From the NCBI GenBank assembly GCA_047600785.1, contig JASGKH010000001.1, positions 1,116,001 to 1,180,000 of the forward strand: 64,000 nucleotides of DNA, read 5' to 3'. Source of the stretch: Breznakibacter sp047600785. GTDB lineage: Bacteria > Bacteroidota > Bacteroidia > Bacteroidales > Marinilabiliaceae. This document shows positions 8,906 through 17,549 of this stretch, in pieces (the first letter of the stretch is position 1; each line of letters begins with the position of its first letter). Made by a program: the position numbers and the translations under genes. The notes under the pieces are model-generated. The model was not told where the DNA came from and ran no database searches. It saw only the letters and a program-made list of their open reading frames with translations.

Positions 8906-9379
8906 TCAAATGGCTTTACGTGGCTGTTCGGGAGTGTTTAACTGACGCTGGTATGACTCCACCAAATCACGGAGGGTTTGTATTTCACGCAGATAGGATT
9001 CAACTTCCTTCTCCTTTCCTTCTATTTGCCTGTTTAGTGTGGATATTTCCCGCTCCTGCGATGCAATAAGCTTGTCTTTTGAATCTAAAAGTTGTTTCAA
9101 CATATCCAGCTCTATCTGGTGATTCATAGGGTCGTAAGCGGGTTGCTTTTGCGATGGGTCAGAAGCATTGGGGTCATGAATCATTTCGCCGTCACCGGTT
9201 AAGAGCCATACAATGTTCAGATCAGGATAATGTGATTTGATGCTTTCGATTTTATCGGGCTGCATCGATTTTCTCATAGCGCTGATAAACGTCGGCGATA
9301 CACCAATCGTGGCACAGAAAGATCTTTCACTGATGCCTTTGAATTTGGTAAATTCTTTTAACCTCTCTTTAGTAGACAT
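8906..9379 (-). CDS. CI-like HTH repressor with C-terminal coiled coil
   Basis: Probable element repressor of 157 residues. The N-terminal helix-turn-helix (ERLKEFTKFKGISERSFCATIGVSP, about residues 5-30) and the phrase NIVWLLTGDGEM are hallmarks of XRE-family regulators in Bacteroidota phages and mobile elements. The C-terminal half is a long coiled coil (MLKQLLDSKDKLIASQEREI onward, about 93-150) in place of a LexA-type peptidase domain, so a self-cleavage route to induction is not evident. It is transcribed divergently from the gene at 9527, as in CI/Cro switches. Confidence 0.75.
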   Translation of the reverse strand: MSTKERLKEFTKFKGISERSFCATIGVSPTFISAMRKSMQPDKIESIKSHYPDLNIVWLLTGDGEMIHDPNASDPSQKQPAYDPMNHQIELDMLKQLLDSKDKLIASQEREISTLNRQIEGKEKEVESYLREIQTLRDLVESYQRQLNTPEQPRKAI

Positions 9380-9425
9380 ATACGAGATATTTGATTCATG
9401 CGATTAAAAAAAATCATACAAATTT

Positions 9426-9456
9426 TTTGGAGTTGCAATTACATTCGCTATACTTG
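9426..9456 (+). promoter_or_regulatory. Rightward promoter of the lysogeny switch
   Basis: TTTG at 9426-9429, exactly 19 bases, then TATACTTG at 9449-9456: one mismatch from TTTG-N19-TAnnTTTG. It would transcribe the Cro-like gene and downstream early genes. A repeated CTATAC word (about 9448 and 9460) overlaps it and could be part of an operator. Confidence 0.55.
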
Positions 9457-9526
9457 TGCTATACATTGCTACTCACAAAACCGAGATGCAAACAAAAAAA
9501 CTATTTGCAAATCAAACTATGGCAAA

Positions 9527-9817
9527 ATGAGAACAGATAGATTCAGCGACGGACTGCAATTTGAAGTCCTAACAGTTCCAGTGAAGGAATTTAGGCAGTA
9601 CAAATACAGACTTCATGAGATTTTCAAAGAAAAGCTCACGGCTAGCGAAATCTCATTTTACCGCAAGCGACTGAAAGAAAATGGCGTCAACCTATCCAGC
9701 TTACAGTCGTGGGCAAACATTCCGAGCGATTCACCCAAGTCGATACCGGGTGATTGGCTCGAAAAAATTTCCGATGCATTAAACATCGCTATGCGCGATC
9801 TTAAATATAGGGAATAA
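9527..9817 (+). CDS. Small early protein opposite the repressor (Cro-like position)
   Basis: 96-residue protein from the ATG at 9527 (MRTDRFSDGLQFEV). The track frame is open further upstream, but that stretch overlaps the promoter and gives a Cys/Tyr-rich unlikely N-terminus. The C-terminal half (TASEISFYRKRLKENGVNLSSLQSW) may be a DNA-binding fold, with SIPGDWLEKISDALNIAM resembling the last helices of XRE domains. The divergent arrangement suggests a Cro-like antagonist, but homology is not clear. Confidence 0.5.
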   Translation: MRTDRFSDGLQFEVLTVPVKEFRQYKYRLHEIFKEKLTASEISFYRKRLKENGVNLSSLQSWANIPSDSPKSIPGDWLEKISDALNIAMRDLKYRE

Positions 9818-9850
9818 AGAAACTAAAAAACTAAGAAACTAAAAAATAAC
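9818..9850 (+). repeat. A-tract repeat, copy 1
   Basis: Array of AACTAAAAAACTAAGAAACT-type words just after the stop of the preceding gene. It is one of at least six such arrays in the element (see about 19,075, 30,191, 31,631, 35,848, 59,363). Confidence 0.6.
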
Positions 9851-9865
9851 TGCTAGGCAATTCGA

Positions 9866-9938
9866 TTTTCGCAAAATGGCAAGTAGGGCAGATTGGTGGC
9901 GACTGATCTGCTCTACACAAAACATCAACCAATTATGA
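9866..9938 (+). promoter_or_regulatory. Leader with conserved CGCAAAATG box and 20-codon upstream ORF
   Basis: TTTCGCAAAATGGCAA at about 9867 opens a short reading frame (ATG 9876, stop 9936-9938, product MASRADWWRLICSTQNINQL). Its TGA overlaps the ATG of the next gene as ATGA, which suggests translational coupling. A related leader precedes the gene at 10412 (shared box, GTGGCGAC and CTACAC words). Confidence 0.45.
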
Positions 9939-10282
9939 GTACTACTACCACTTATCCTGCAATTCCCAATCCGTATGAGGCAATGCTTTCAACCATGTTG
10001 GGAGAATTTCGCAAACTGGAGGCCAAAATCAACTCAATGGAGGCCAATTTGAACCAGATAGCCTTACAAACATCCAAAGAACCACAGTCGGAGACATTGA
10101 GTGTCACCGAAACAGCAAAAATCTTGTCTATCCACCGCGAGACGGTGCTTTCGCTGTTGCAAAAAGGTGAGTTGAAAGCGGCTAAAAGCACGGGCAAAAA
10201 GTATCTCATCACTCGTCTGTCGATCAACGAGTACATCAATCAATCTTTTACCGAGAGCCGCCCCAGCTATAAGGGGCACTAA
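9935..10282 (+). CDS. Excisionase-family HTH DNA-binding protein
   Basis: 115-residue protein from the ATG at 9935. The N-terminal half is a short helical/coiled region (MLGEFRKLEAKINSMEANLNQ). The C-terminal half is a MerR/HTH_17-type domain: LSVTETAKILSIHRETVLSL then the wing KGELKAAKSTGKKYLITRLS. Such proteins near integrases serve as excisionases or directionality factors in Bacteroidota elements, and this would be the obvious Xis candidate; a simple transcription-regulator role is also possible. A hairpin terminator follows. Confidence 0.7.
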   Translation: MSTTTTYPAIPNPYEAMLSTMLGEFRKLEAKINSMEANLNQIALQTSKEPQSETLSVTETAKILSIHRETVLSLLQKGELKAAKSTGKKYLITRLSINEYINQSFTESRPSYKGH

Positions 10283-10289
10283 ATAGAAA

Positions 10290-10315
10290 GGGGGACGTAA
10301 GTCCCCCCTCTTTTG
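10290..10315 (+). terminator. Terminator after the excisionase-like gene
   Basis: GGGGGAC-GTAA-GTCCCCC, a perfect 7-base GC stem with a tetraloop, followed by CTCTTTTG. Confidence 0.75.
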
Positions 10316-10343
10316 AACGCTAATTGGCGATTAACATTCGATT

Positions 10344-10414
10344 TTTCGCAAAATGACAACAACGGGGTGGCGACCCCTATGTTGCACTACACCTATAACC
10401 TTGGCGAGATTATG
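10344..10414 (+). promoter_or_regulatory. Second CGCAAAATG leader before the putative initiator
   Basis: TTTTTCGCAAAATGACAA at about 10344-10361, then a region resembling the leader at 9866 (GGGTGGCGAC, CACTACAC). ATG 10353 opens a 34-codon frame that overlaps the start of the downstream gene. Alignment of the two leaders places the true start of that gene at 10412. Confidence 0.4.
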
Positions 10415-11947
10415 GATGCACCACAAAAGTACGGAACGCGGTCGAAAAAATCAATAGGACGACCGTTCATCCGTCGAGATAGTTTCCAATTGCATCAGCG
10501 CATTCTGGACAACTTCATTCACATTGAGAACAAAAAGACTGACGCGCACAATGCGGCCAATCCTTCAGAAAAGCGCCAAAAGCTTACTGAAGCGCATCGT
10601 TCGTTGCTTCAGGCACTCTATTTTGAGGCCGTGAGCCAATACGAGATGCGGCTGGAGCTTTTTTCGAATACCGAATTAGCCCCTCAGCCTATAAGATTGG
10701 GCGATCCGGTTTGCATCAACACCAACAACAAGGATTTGGCCTATCGTTTAAGCCGAAGCAATCCGCGTGCTGCATCGACCATCTATCGTCGTCTGGAGCG
10801 CATTCGTGAATGCGGGGGCATCACTAGCAAGATCAACCATGGAACACAAGCCAATTACGACTTGTATATCAATCCCAATTTGTTCCTGTTGTGGGATGCC
10901 GAGGATGAAAACTACCATCCGTCCTCGAAATTTCTAAATGGCAATAATTCAGAATCATACCTCCCCCAACGAGCAAAATGCAAACCATCTAAAGAATCTA
11001 TTTCCTACGGAAAAAATAAAAAAACAATAGCTGTTGATTCATCCGAAGCTGTTGATAAATCGGTTGAGCCCAATAAATCAGCAGCTCAGGGAAAAATGCG
11101 GGATTTGCATGACACAGGAAAGACAGAAGGAAGAAAGACACCGAGAGCGGGTGAATGCGCCTCAACCGGGGACAGTGAGGAAGGAAAAACCGAAGAGCGC
11201 CCCGAAGGGAAAGACACTCAAGCCGGGGGGGCGCGGCGCGGGGGTGTTGATTTGGGTGTTGAAAACGCGCATAAACGGGCTTTTGTGGCTGCCGAATTCC
11301 TCTACAAGTATGCTGTCTGGATGCTTTGGAATGGCGATGTTGAGGCCGACAATGCCACCCTCCCGCCTCATTTACGCACCCGATACGGCGGTAAGCTGTG
11401 GGCTGGCCGAACCATTCACATGCCTGAAGAACAACAGGCCATCCGGTATTTGGCCGCTCACTATTTTGCCAACGATACGTCACCGGTTGGACTGGAGCGG
11501 CAAATCCAGAACATGCAGAACCGCATCCGAATGGCATCGGAATACCTTGGTCGTCAGGATTATTACAGAAATGGGAAATGGTTTGTAACACCGACCATGT
11601 TCTTCGACCAGAACAACCGTAATGGATTCATCGGCACCTACAAATGGCTGTCGATGGCTAAAGAGTGGAAGGAACGCAAGGCGAAACAGACCGATCATCG
11701 CAAACGGATGCTCAAACATCTGGAACGTTACCTGTCGGAACCAAGCTTTGAGAACTACAATCGACAACTTAATGCTGTGCGTAGGGCTGTTCCTCAACTG
11801 GAGGCTGATTTTATCCAACGTGCTACTGCAACCTCGTTAGGAAAAACAACCAACAGAAGCAAGTCAAATAATGGTTTTCAAGAGCTGTTGAACCAAGTGC
11901 GGGAGTGTAGATTGAATCATCAGCCGTTTATCATCACCAATCCTTAA
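10412..11947 (+). CDS. Winged-helix protein, possible replication initiator
   Basis: 511 residues from the ATG at 10412 (MDAPQKYGTRSKKSIGRPFI), chosen by comparison with the preceding leader. Residues about 90-190 look like a winged-helix domain: NNKDLAYRLSRSNPRAASTI, YRRLERIRECGGITSKINHG, then a beta-wing NYDLYINPNLFLLW. A low-complexity charged linker (about residues 230-285, including a Gly/Arg-rich GGARRGG) separates it from a helical C-terminal part with no motif I know. Proteins of this layout sit in the replication/early region of Bacteroidota elements; initiator or regulator is inference. It follows the Xis candidate and heads a small operon with the next two genes. Confidence 0.5.
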   Translation: MDAPQKYGTRSKKSIGRPFIRRDSFQLHQRILDNFIHIENKKTDAHNAANPSEKRQKLTEAHRSLLQALYFEAVSQYEMRLELFSNTELAPQPIRLGDPVCINTNNKDLAYRLSRSNPRAASTIYRRLERIRECGGITSKINHGTQANYDLYINPNLFLLWDAEDENYHPSSKFLNGNNSESYLPQRAKCKPSKESISYGKNKKTIAVDSSEAVDKSVEPNKSAAQGKMRDLHDTGKTEGRKTPRAGECASTGDSEEGKTEERPEGKDTQAGGARRGGVDLGVENAHKRAFVAAEFLYKYAVWMLWNGDVEADNATLPPHLRTRYGGKLWAGRTIHMPEEQQAIRYLAAHYFANDTSPVGLERQIQNMQNRIRMASEYLGRQDYYRNGKWFVTPTMFFDQNNRNGFIGTYKWLSMAKEWKERKAKQTDHRKRMLKHLERYLSEPSFENYNRQLNAVRRAVPQLEADFIQRATATSLGKTTNRSKSNNGFQELLNQVRECRLNHQPFIITNP

Positions 11948-11958
11948 ACAACCAAGTC

Positions 11959-12228
11959 ATGGGGAAATTCTTTTCACCTCAAAGCGCCTTAAGTTATGCC
12001 TACGTGGTATTCAACAATGGGCAAACCACCAATCGGGCATCGGTAGAGAAATGGGACAAATACTCACTTCGCTTTGGTGCGATGAAGCTCAAGCGATACA
12101 TCATGCGCTCTTTCCCTGAGAAAGATGTGAAGTTGGTGGTGATTTACAACAACAGTACTCGTAAAGAGATTGACCGAATGGTGCCATTTACCGGATCGTG
12201 GAACGACAATTACCCTCCAATCATTTAA
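11959..12228 (+). CDS. Small conserved-looking protein, function unknown
   Basis: 89 residues, 11 bases after the putative initiator. It has mixed alpha/beta composition with a basic centre (SLRFGAMKLKRYIMRSFPEK) and a beta strand VKLVVIYNN. No family recognised. It is probably co-transcribed with its neighbours and may be an accessory of the initiator. Confidence 0.55.
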   Translation: MGKFFSPQSALSYAYVVFNNGQTTNRASVEKWDKYSLRFGAMKLKRYIMRSFPEKDVKLVVIYNNSTRKEIDRMVPFTGSWNDNYPPII

Positions 12229-12250
12229 TAACCAATAAAACCAATCGAAT

Positions 12251-12502
12251 ATGGATGTTAAAATTAAAGGCTGTGTGCCCAAATCAATCTTTGCCCGTAT
12301 GTATATGAGACCGGACATTTACTCGCGTCCGGTTGATGCTTTTGCACGTATGTTACGTGACAACAAAAAGGTGATGGCAGAATTAAAAGAGGCCGGTTAT
12401 GAACCGACCTGTAAGACGTTGACGCCTAAACAGGCGCAAATTGTGATTGATAATTTTGGGTTGCCGGATGTGAATAGTGCGGAAACGAAGAAATACTTTT
12501 AA
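12251..12502 (+). CDS. Small protein, function unknown
   Basis: 83 residues, 22 bases after the previous gene, probably last in the operon. Basic and helical, with FARMYMRPDIYSRPVDAFAR and a C-terminal segment TLTPKQAQIVIDNFG. No family recognised. Confidence 0.5.
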   Translation: MDVKIKGCVPKSIFARMYMRPDIYSRPVDAFARMLRDNKKVMAELKEAGYEPTCKTLTPKQAQIVIDNFGLPDVNSAETKKYF

Positions 12503-13169
12503 TGATGTTCTTTTTTTGTAACGGTAGCAAAGAACTGAAAAGAAACCTGATTTTTTTTTCAATTTTGATAAAGAGCTTATCAGCGAAGTTAAAATGCAAC
12601 CCATTCTTTTGCACTAGAGGTCAACAATGTTTGGCTAAAGCTCCCCTTAAAATTATTTAAAAGACTGCTAAAAAGATGGTTTAATATTAAGTCGCTTCTT
12701 TCGGGAATTTATACGGTTGCAATCCCAACGGTTGGTTCTGCAGACCAAGTGGCAACGTTGCCGATGGCGAGCTGACAGATTTGAATATTCAACTCAAAAA
12801 ATCAGAAAAAAACCTCGCGTAAGCGGGACTTGTTGTTTGTATCTCAAGCTCTATTTAAGAGTTTATCAAATTTCTCTATTTCGGTACTAACAATAGAATA
12901 TGAAGAATTAACATTTTTAAGTGATTTATTGATTATTATACGAACCCCAACAACATATTCTCAGGTATCAGAATTTATTATTTAAAGCTACAACAAAAAT
13001 AAAAAGGGGTTTCTTGTGGCTATAGAGTGTGTGATGGAAAAAAACAAGTATTTGACGCTAAATAATTTGCCGATGAGTAGAGCTGACAAACTGTTGCTTT
13101 GTGGGTTGGGGCTGAAATATTTTTCTTTCGGTGGTTAGTGAGTAATGCTCAATGGTTTTACACCACAAA
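12503..13169. other. Gap between early operon and ATPase module
   Basis: 667 bases between convergent genes. It contains a perfect 12-base palindrome GGCAACGTTGCC (12,751-12,762), the 13-mer AAACCTCGCGTAA (about 12,812) shared with about 8,691, and the small hairpin CCTCGC-GTAA-GCGGG. A 34-codon frame at 13,034-13,138 has no support. Composition turns AT-rich here, as expected at the edge of inserted cargo. Confidence 0.5.
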
Positions 13170-13745
13170 CTATAACACTATTCTATTTTCAATTCTTAAA
13201 TCATAACCAGTATCGTTCAAAAATTTGTCCATTCTTGCTTGATAACTTGGTCTAAGTATTCTAAAATTACTATTCGCTATATATGCTTTTTTAGTTTCAT
13301 ATTGCGAAGATTCTTTTGTCTTTTCAAAATGACTAATAGTAATACGTAATTGTTCATCTTTGTCTGATTTCCAATTTTTATGGGTGGCAGTTGTCAATTC
13401 CACAAAAATAATTGTGGTATCGTACTCTAAAAGTCCATCGCTGCATCTGTCTTCCTTTTTCCCATCAGGCTTTAACAGCTTAACGCAGTGGTCTAAAGCA
13501 ACAAATTTCACTTCAATTTGAGTGTCGTTAGACACAATAGCAATCCATTTACTTCCATCATTCTCATCGAGATATGCAGGTTTGTGTGGAGGTGGCTCGT
13601 CATCACAAAGACCAAAAGTTCTTTTCGTGGAGACATATTGATTTTTTGAATCAAAAAAGCTCATGTTTTTTGTTTTGCTCTTTTGATTTTTTGATTTTTT
13701 CGCTTTCTTTTTTTTTAACTCATTCTTCCTTTTCTTTGTACTCAT
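13170..13745 (-). CDS. Lys-rich partner of the AAA ATPase, possible nuclease
   Basis: 191 residues, start overlapping the ATPase stop as ATGA, so translation is coupled. The first 27 residues are almost all Lys/Asn/Ser; an internal Met at about 28 (MSFFDSKNQYVSTKR) could be an alternative start. The core contains LLEYDTTIIFVELTTATHKN followed by DEQLRITISHF, a beta-D...E-x-T...Q pattern reminiscent of PD-(D/E)XK nucleases but with Thr where Lys is expected. Nuclease activity is therefore a guess. With the ATPase it resembles two-gene anti-phage modules (ATPase sensor plus effector), but I cannot match it to a named one. Confidence 0.55.
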   Translation of the reverse strand: MSTKKRKNELKKKKAKKSKNQKSKTKNMSFFDSKNQYVSTKRTFGLCDDEPPPHKPAYLDENDGSKWIAIVSNDTQIEVKFVALDHCVKLLKPDGKKEDRCSDGLLEYDTTIIFVELTTATHKNWKSDKDEQLRITISHFEKTKESSQYETKKAYIANSNFRILRPSYQARMDKFLNDTGYDLRIENRIVL

Positions 13746-14983
13746 AGCTGCTTCTGAATTTCTAATAATCTAGCAAACAACTCATTGCTTTCATCCAATT
13801 TTTCATTCAATTTATTTTCATCAGAAGGCAATCCATTATAAGTATCAAGAGAGCGAATAGTACCATTCTCCTCATCCAACTCATAAATTGACAAATCATC
13901 AGAATTTATAGTCGAATTTAACGAAATGATTTTTTCCAATTCCGTTTTTAAGTTTTCTGTTTGAATTTCTAAATTTAACAACCCCGCTTTTACAGATAAA
14001 GTCAAATAACTAATCAAGTAAGGACTATGAGTAGTCAAAATTAATTTATTTTTAACATTCAGATTATTGAACTCCAATAGAGATTGTAACATTTCCCACT
14101 GAGATGAAGGGAATAGATTTTGCTCAGGTTCTTCAACTATATTCACAAAGGAAGATTTATTGAATTTTGATGATAAAGCAGAAAGGGCTATGGTTCGCTG
14201 CTCGTCCGTTAAGTTTGTATTATTCCATATATCCTGTACTCCCTTTTCAAAACGAAGTTTTTCTTTACTACTCATAGATTCTTTACTTGCACTTATCATT
14301 ACTGATTTGGCCAAAAAATTGGACACTAAATATAGTGGCACGAACGATTGAAAACCACTTGCAGCCTCGCCTATTTCAATTTTATAATCCTTTCCTTGTA
14401 AATACAAATTATTATACTGTTTATTATACTCAATTTCAACATCATTGATTGGCAAAGAGAAATTTTTTAAATTATTTTTTGCCTTTTCATATTCTGTATT
14501 GAAGTCCCGCAAAGCACCAGATAAACGTAATTCACCAGCGTCTTTTATGTATGTTAAAAAATTCCTTTCAGCTGGCACATAAATGACTTGAGGCAACGAG
14601 TAGATCCCATTCGAGTTTTCCGTGATTAACATTGTTCCCTTTTCATATTTAATATGATAGGCATCTCCCTGATATTCAACTATGGAGTTTGGCTTAAGAT
14701 ATGTATCATCTTTCTTACTATCAGCAAGTCCTAGCCGATGATAAGGCAAAAATTGACTTTTGAAACGATTTACATCTTTCCTTTCAAACCACTTCTTATC
14801 ATAGTCCCCTCTTATCAATGCCTTTTCTATCCACACGAAGGTAGAAATCAATTTGGCAATTGTGCTTTTGCCAGAACCTTGATTGCCAACAAATACGGTG
14901 ACTTTATTTATTTCAAGCCACCCGTCGTTATCCTCAAAACCGTTCTTGATAGGTCCAAAATTTTTGACTCTTATTTTACTCAT
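13742..14983 (-). CDS. AAA/ABC-type ATPase, probable defence protein
   Basis: 413-residue ATPase of the AAA_15/AAA_21 (OLD-, SMC- and RecF-related) group. Walker A GNQGSGKST at about residues 33-41; an ABC-signature-like ASGFQSFVPLYLV (about 210); Walker B with IVEEPEQNLFPSSQ (about 280); and the His switch LTTHSPYLISYL (about 315). No TOPRIM domain follows, unlike OLD nucleases. It heads a leftward two-gene operon with the Lys-rich partner. AT-rich codon use sets it apart from the flanking viral genes, which suggests cargo acquired separately. Phage defence is the most likely role by analogy. Confidence 0.75.
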   Translation of the reverse strand: MSKIRVKNFGPIKNGFEDNDGWLEINKVTVFVGNQGSGKSTIAKLISTFVWIEKALIRGDYDKKWFERKDVNRFKSQFLPYHRLGLADSKKDDTYLKPNSIVEYQGDAYHIKYEKGTMLITENSNGIYSLPQVIYVPAERNFLTYIKDAGELRLSGALRDFNTEYEKAKNNLKNFSLPINDVEIEYNKQYNNLYLQGKDYKIEIGEAASGFQSFVPLYLVSNFLAKSVMISASKESMSSKEKLRFEKGVQDIWNNTNLTDEQRTIALSALSSKFNKSSFVNIVEEPEQNLFPSSQWEMLQSLLEFNNLNVKNKLILTTHSPYLISYLTLSVKAGLLNLEIQTENLKTELEKIISLNSTINSDDLSIYELDEENGTIRSLDTYNGLPSDENKLNEKLDESNELFARLLEIQKQL

Positions 14984-15305
14984 GAGGCAATGAATATTAA
15001 ATTATGAATCTATATGTTTTTTTTGGCAATTTATCTGTCCTTTAATAGATGACAAAAAATACTTAAAACAAGCACTAACATTCCCATTGCAAACAAAGAT
15101 ATTGAATGCAAGAGAAGTTAAATCGACATAACAGAGTGATATATTCAATAATCAGATTCACCTTGTCCCCAACAAATCAAATACAAAACACTTCAATTGT
15201 CGCCTAACATTACTCTGTACCGCCAAACTTACAAAATAAATCCTAATTCTCCTCAATCCCTAACTAAACCCACATCTCCTCTTTCGCCCATCCTACTTTC
15301 GTGTC
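14984..15305. other. Gap between ATPase module and virion genes
   Basis: 322 bases, divergent region that must contain promoters for both the leftward ATPase operon and the rightward virion block. No exact promoter consensus was found, and no gene. Confidence 0.5.
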
Positions 15306-17519
15306 ATGAACCGAAAGAAAGCACTTGTTTTTGGGTTAACCGCACTAGGGACAGGCTTAGTGGTAAGGAAGCTTTGGACGCTGATGGATATTGGCGACAA
15401 AGTTTCCTTTGTCATTTCATCGCTCAAGGTTCAAAAGGTCATTGCACCTAAAAACGTTTTGGACGTAGCGGGTTATAAAGCGCAAATACGCGTGGGCATC
15501 CGCATCTACAACCCGTCTAAGCAAACCATCAACTTACAAATTCCATCAGTAAAGGTATTGTACAGGGGCAATGAGATTGCCTACTCAATGCCCGATGCCG
15601 TTGTCACAACCATTTCACCACTCTCGGCCTCCGAAAAGACATTATCCATCGACGTGCCTTTGCACGCGCTGACCAACATCGGCATTATGAATGACCTGTT
15701 GGCCAATACGGATAAGCTGTCGGAAGTGCTGGCTAAGAATCTAACGTTTGCCATTATCGCCACCGTTAACGGTGTGACGATGACAACCCAACAGTCGCTA
15801 GCCGGAACAGGATTGGCACTCTCTGCCGGTCCACGTACCGTTAAAGATGGCAGCCGCTTCAACAAGTATTTTCCACAAACCGACAATTCACGAAAAACAG
15901 TGAAGCGTAACGGGGAAGTAAATGACGTGGTGGAGATGGCCATCCGGATTGTGCGCGACCATCACCAAGAGACAGCCCAGATTGCACAAGTATTGAAAGG
16001 TAAGACCATTCGGGAGACCGCATCAAACTTGTTCAATTTTGCCTACGACTACTTGCAATACAGGCGCGACACCGTGGGGCGTGAAGAACTCAGAACACCC
16101 GCACGAAGCTGGCACGACGGTCAGGTTCGCCACAAACAGATGGGCATTGACAGTTCGGGCATTGATTGTGACGACTATTCGATCTTTTGCGGATCGGTGC
16201 TTAAATGTTTGGGCATCCCTTTCAGGTTCCGCATCACCAAATACAACGGACGCGACTACTACCAGCATATCTACGTGTACATCCCGGGCAGCGACGGAAA
16301 GCCGGATATTATCATCGATCCTGTATTGGACAGGTTCGACTACGAAAAACCCTATTCAGAACAAAAAGACAATTTTAATATGGCTTCACTCTATGCAGTA
16401 GAAGGACTCAATGGTATGCCCATTGAGATGCTGAGCGGTATCGAAGGCTTTGACGGTCTGGGCGAAATGACCAACGACCAATTGCTGGACAAAACCTACA
16501 ATTACATCCTTCAAACACGAAATGCCGTGGCGGCCAATCCGGCGGTGATGAAGAACTTCACGGGTGACGTGAACAGCCTTATCGCCATGTTTGATGATGC
16601 CATCAAATACTGGCACACCCCATTGCGCGATCAGGTCCTAGACAGGCTTGCCATGTACGAAGATGCGTTGGAACGGACAGGCGTCTTTAAACCAGTGCAA
16701 GGATTGAACGGAGAGCTTCAGGGCGGCTTCTTCAAGAAGGTTGGAAAATTAGCCAAATCGGTTGCTAAGCAAGCTATTTCAGTAGCGAAGGTTGCCGCTC
16801 CGGCAGTGGCAGCACTCACAGCCAGTAACCCGTTTACAGCAGCTATTGCACCCATTGCCATCAAAGCAGCATCGACACTGACCAAAGTTAAGTCGGCACC
16901 TAAAGTTGCAAAAGTGGTCGATACAGTACAAGCCAAAGCATCATCCGTTACCAATTTCAGCAACGAACTGCCGGTAAGCCCCTTGCCATTGGTCAACAAT
17001 GCCATCAAGAGCATCACCAGCAAGGCATCAGCTGCGCCATCGATTCCTTTCACCAAATCGGCAACGGTAGCCCAGTATACTGCGCCAACGGTTCCGGCGA
17101 AGTCATCTGCAATAGTCACACAGGCATTGCCCCCAACACCTGCAGAAGAGTACTATCAGAATTTGGTACCAACAACGACATCATCCCTCACACCAGCAAA
17201 CAATGTAACCATGTCAGATACAACCAACACCACAGAACAGAGAGGCAGCTTTTTGTCCCGCAACAAGAAACCCTTGCTCATTGTAGGGGGCGCCTTGTTG
17301 CTGGGCACGGCTGCGGTGGTTCTGCTAAGACCATCGAAAAAGGATGCAGCACGACCGATGGTAGCTGCCAGAACCGAACAAAAGGCACTGGGAGCCCTTC
17401 CCGGACATCGCAGACGCAAAAAGGCGAAGCCTAAAAAGGACAAACCCGCCAAAAGGCATAACCCTAAAAACACAAAAAGCAAAACCCGCAGGGGGGTGCG
17501 AAAAGTAACCCTTCGATAA
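15306..17519 (+). CDS. Membrane-anchored transglutaminase-fold protein with basic tail (virion candidate)
   Basis: 737 residues, first gene of the virion block. An N-terminal hydrophobic anchor (about 5-25) leads into an LEA/WHy-like beta domain (about 35-150, IRVGIRIYNPSKQTINLQIP). A transglutaminase-like domain follows (about 215-350) with candidate Cys in SGIDCDDYSIFCGSV, His in YYQHIYVYIPG and Asp in IIIDPVLDRF. Beyond it are Gly-rich EGLNG / SGIEGFDGLG motifs (about 363-388), an Ala-rich helical region (about 485-530), a second TM segment (PLLIVGGALLLGTAAVVLL, about 655) and a strongly basic C-terminus. The fold could be a maturation protease, cross-linker or inactive scaffold. Membrane and DNA-binding features suit a virion membrane protein; this is inference. 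Confidence 0.6.
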   Translation: MNRKKALVFGLTALGTGLVVRKLWTLMDIGDKVSFVISSLKVQKVIAPKNVLDVAGYKAQIRVGIRIYNPSKQTINLQIPSVKVLYRGNEIAYSMPDAVVTTISPLSASEKTLSIDVPLHALTNIGIMNDLLANTDKLSEVLAKNLTFAIIATVNGVTMTTQQSLAGTGLALSAGPRTVKDGSRFNKYFPQTDNSRKTVKRNGEVNDVVEMAIRIVRDHHQETAQIAQVLKGKTIRETASNLFNFAYDYLQYRRDTVGREELRTPARSWHDGQVRHKQMGIDSSGIDCDDYSIFCGSVLKCLGIPFRFRITKYNGRDYYQHIYVYIPGSDGKPDIIIDPVLDRFDYEKPYSEQKDNFNMASLYAVEGLNGMPIEMLSGIEGFDGLGEMTNDQLLDKTYNYILQTRNAVAANPAVMKNFTGDVNSLIAMFDDAIKYWHTPLRDQVLDRLAMYEDALERTGVFKPVQGLNGELQGGFFKKVGKLAKSVAKQAISVAKVAAPAVAALTASNPFTAAIAPIAIKAASTLTKVKSAPKVAKVVDTVQAKASSVTNFSNELPVSPLPLVNNAIKSITSKASAAPSIPFTKSATVAQYTAPTVPAKSSAIVTQALPPTPAEEYYQNLVPTTTSSLTPANNVTMSDTTNTTEQRGSFLSRNKKPLLIVGGALLLGTAAVVLLRPSKKDAARPMVAARTEQKALGALPGHRRRKKAKPKKDKPAKRHNPKNTKSKTRRGVRKVTLR

Positions 17520-17533
17520 GTTTTACCAATCAA

Positions 17534-17549
17534 TTTCGCAAAATGGCAA
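17534..17549 (+). promoter_or_regulatory. CGCAAAATGGCAA start box
   Basis: TTTCGCAAAATGGCAA spans the start codon of the gene at 17543. Identical to boxes at about 9867, 28688 and (minus strand) 57829. Confidence 0.55.

Noticed and set aside
8755..9069. Open frame on the plus strand opposite the repressor gene
   Set aside because: It lies over the hairpin and antisense to the repressor's coiled coil; composition is not protein-like.
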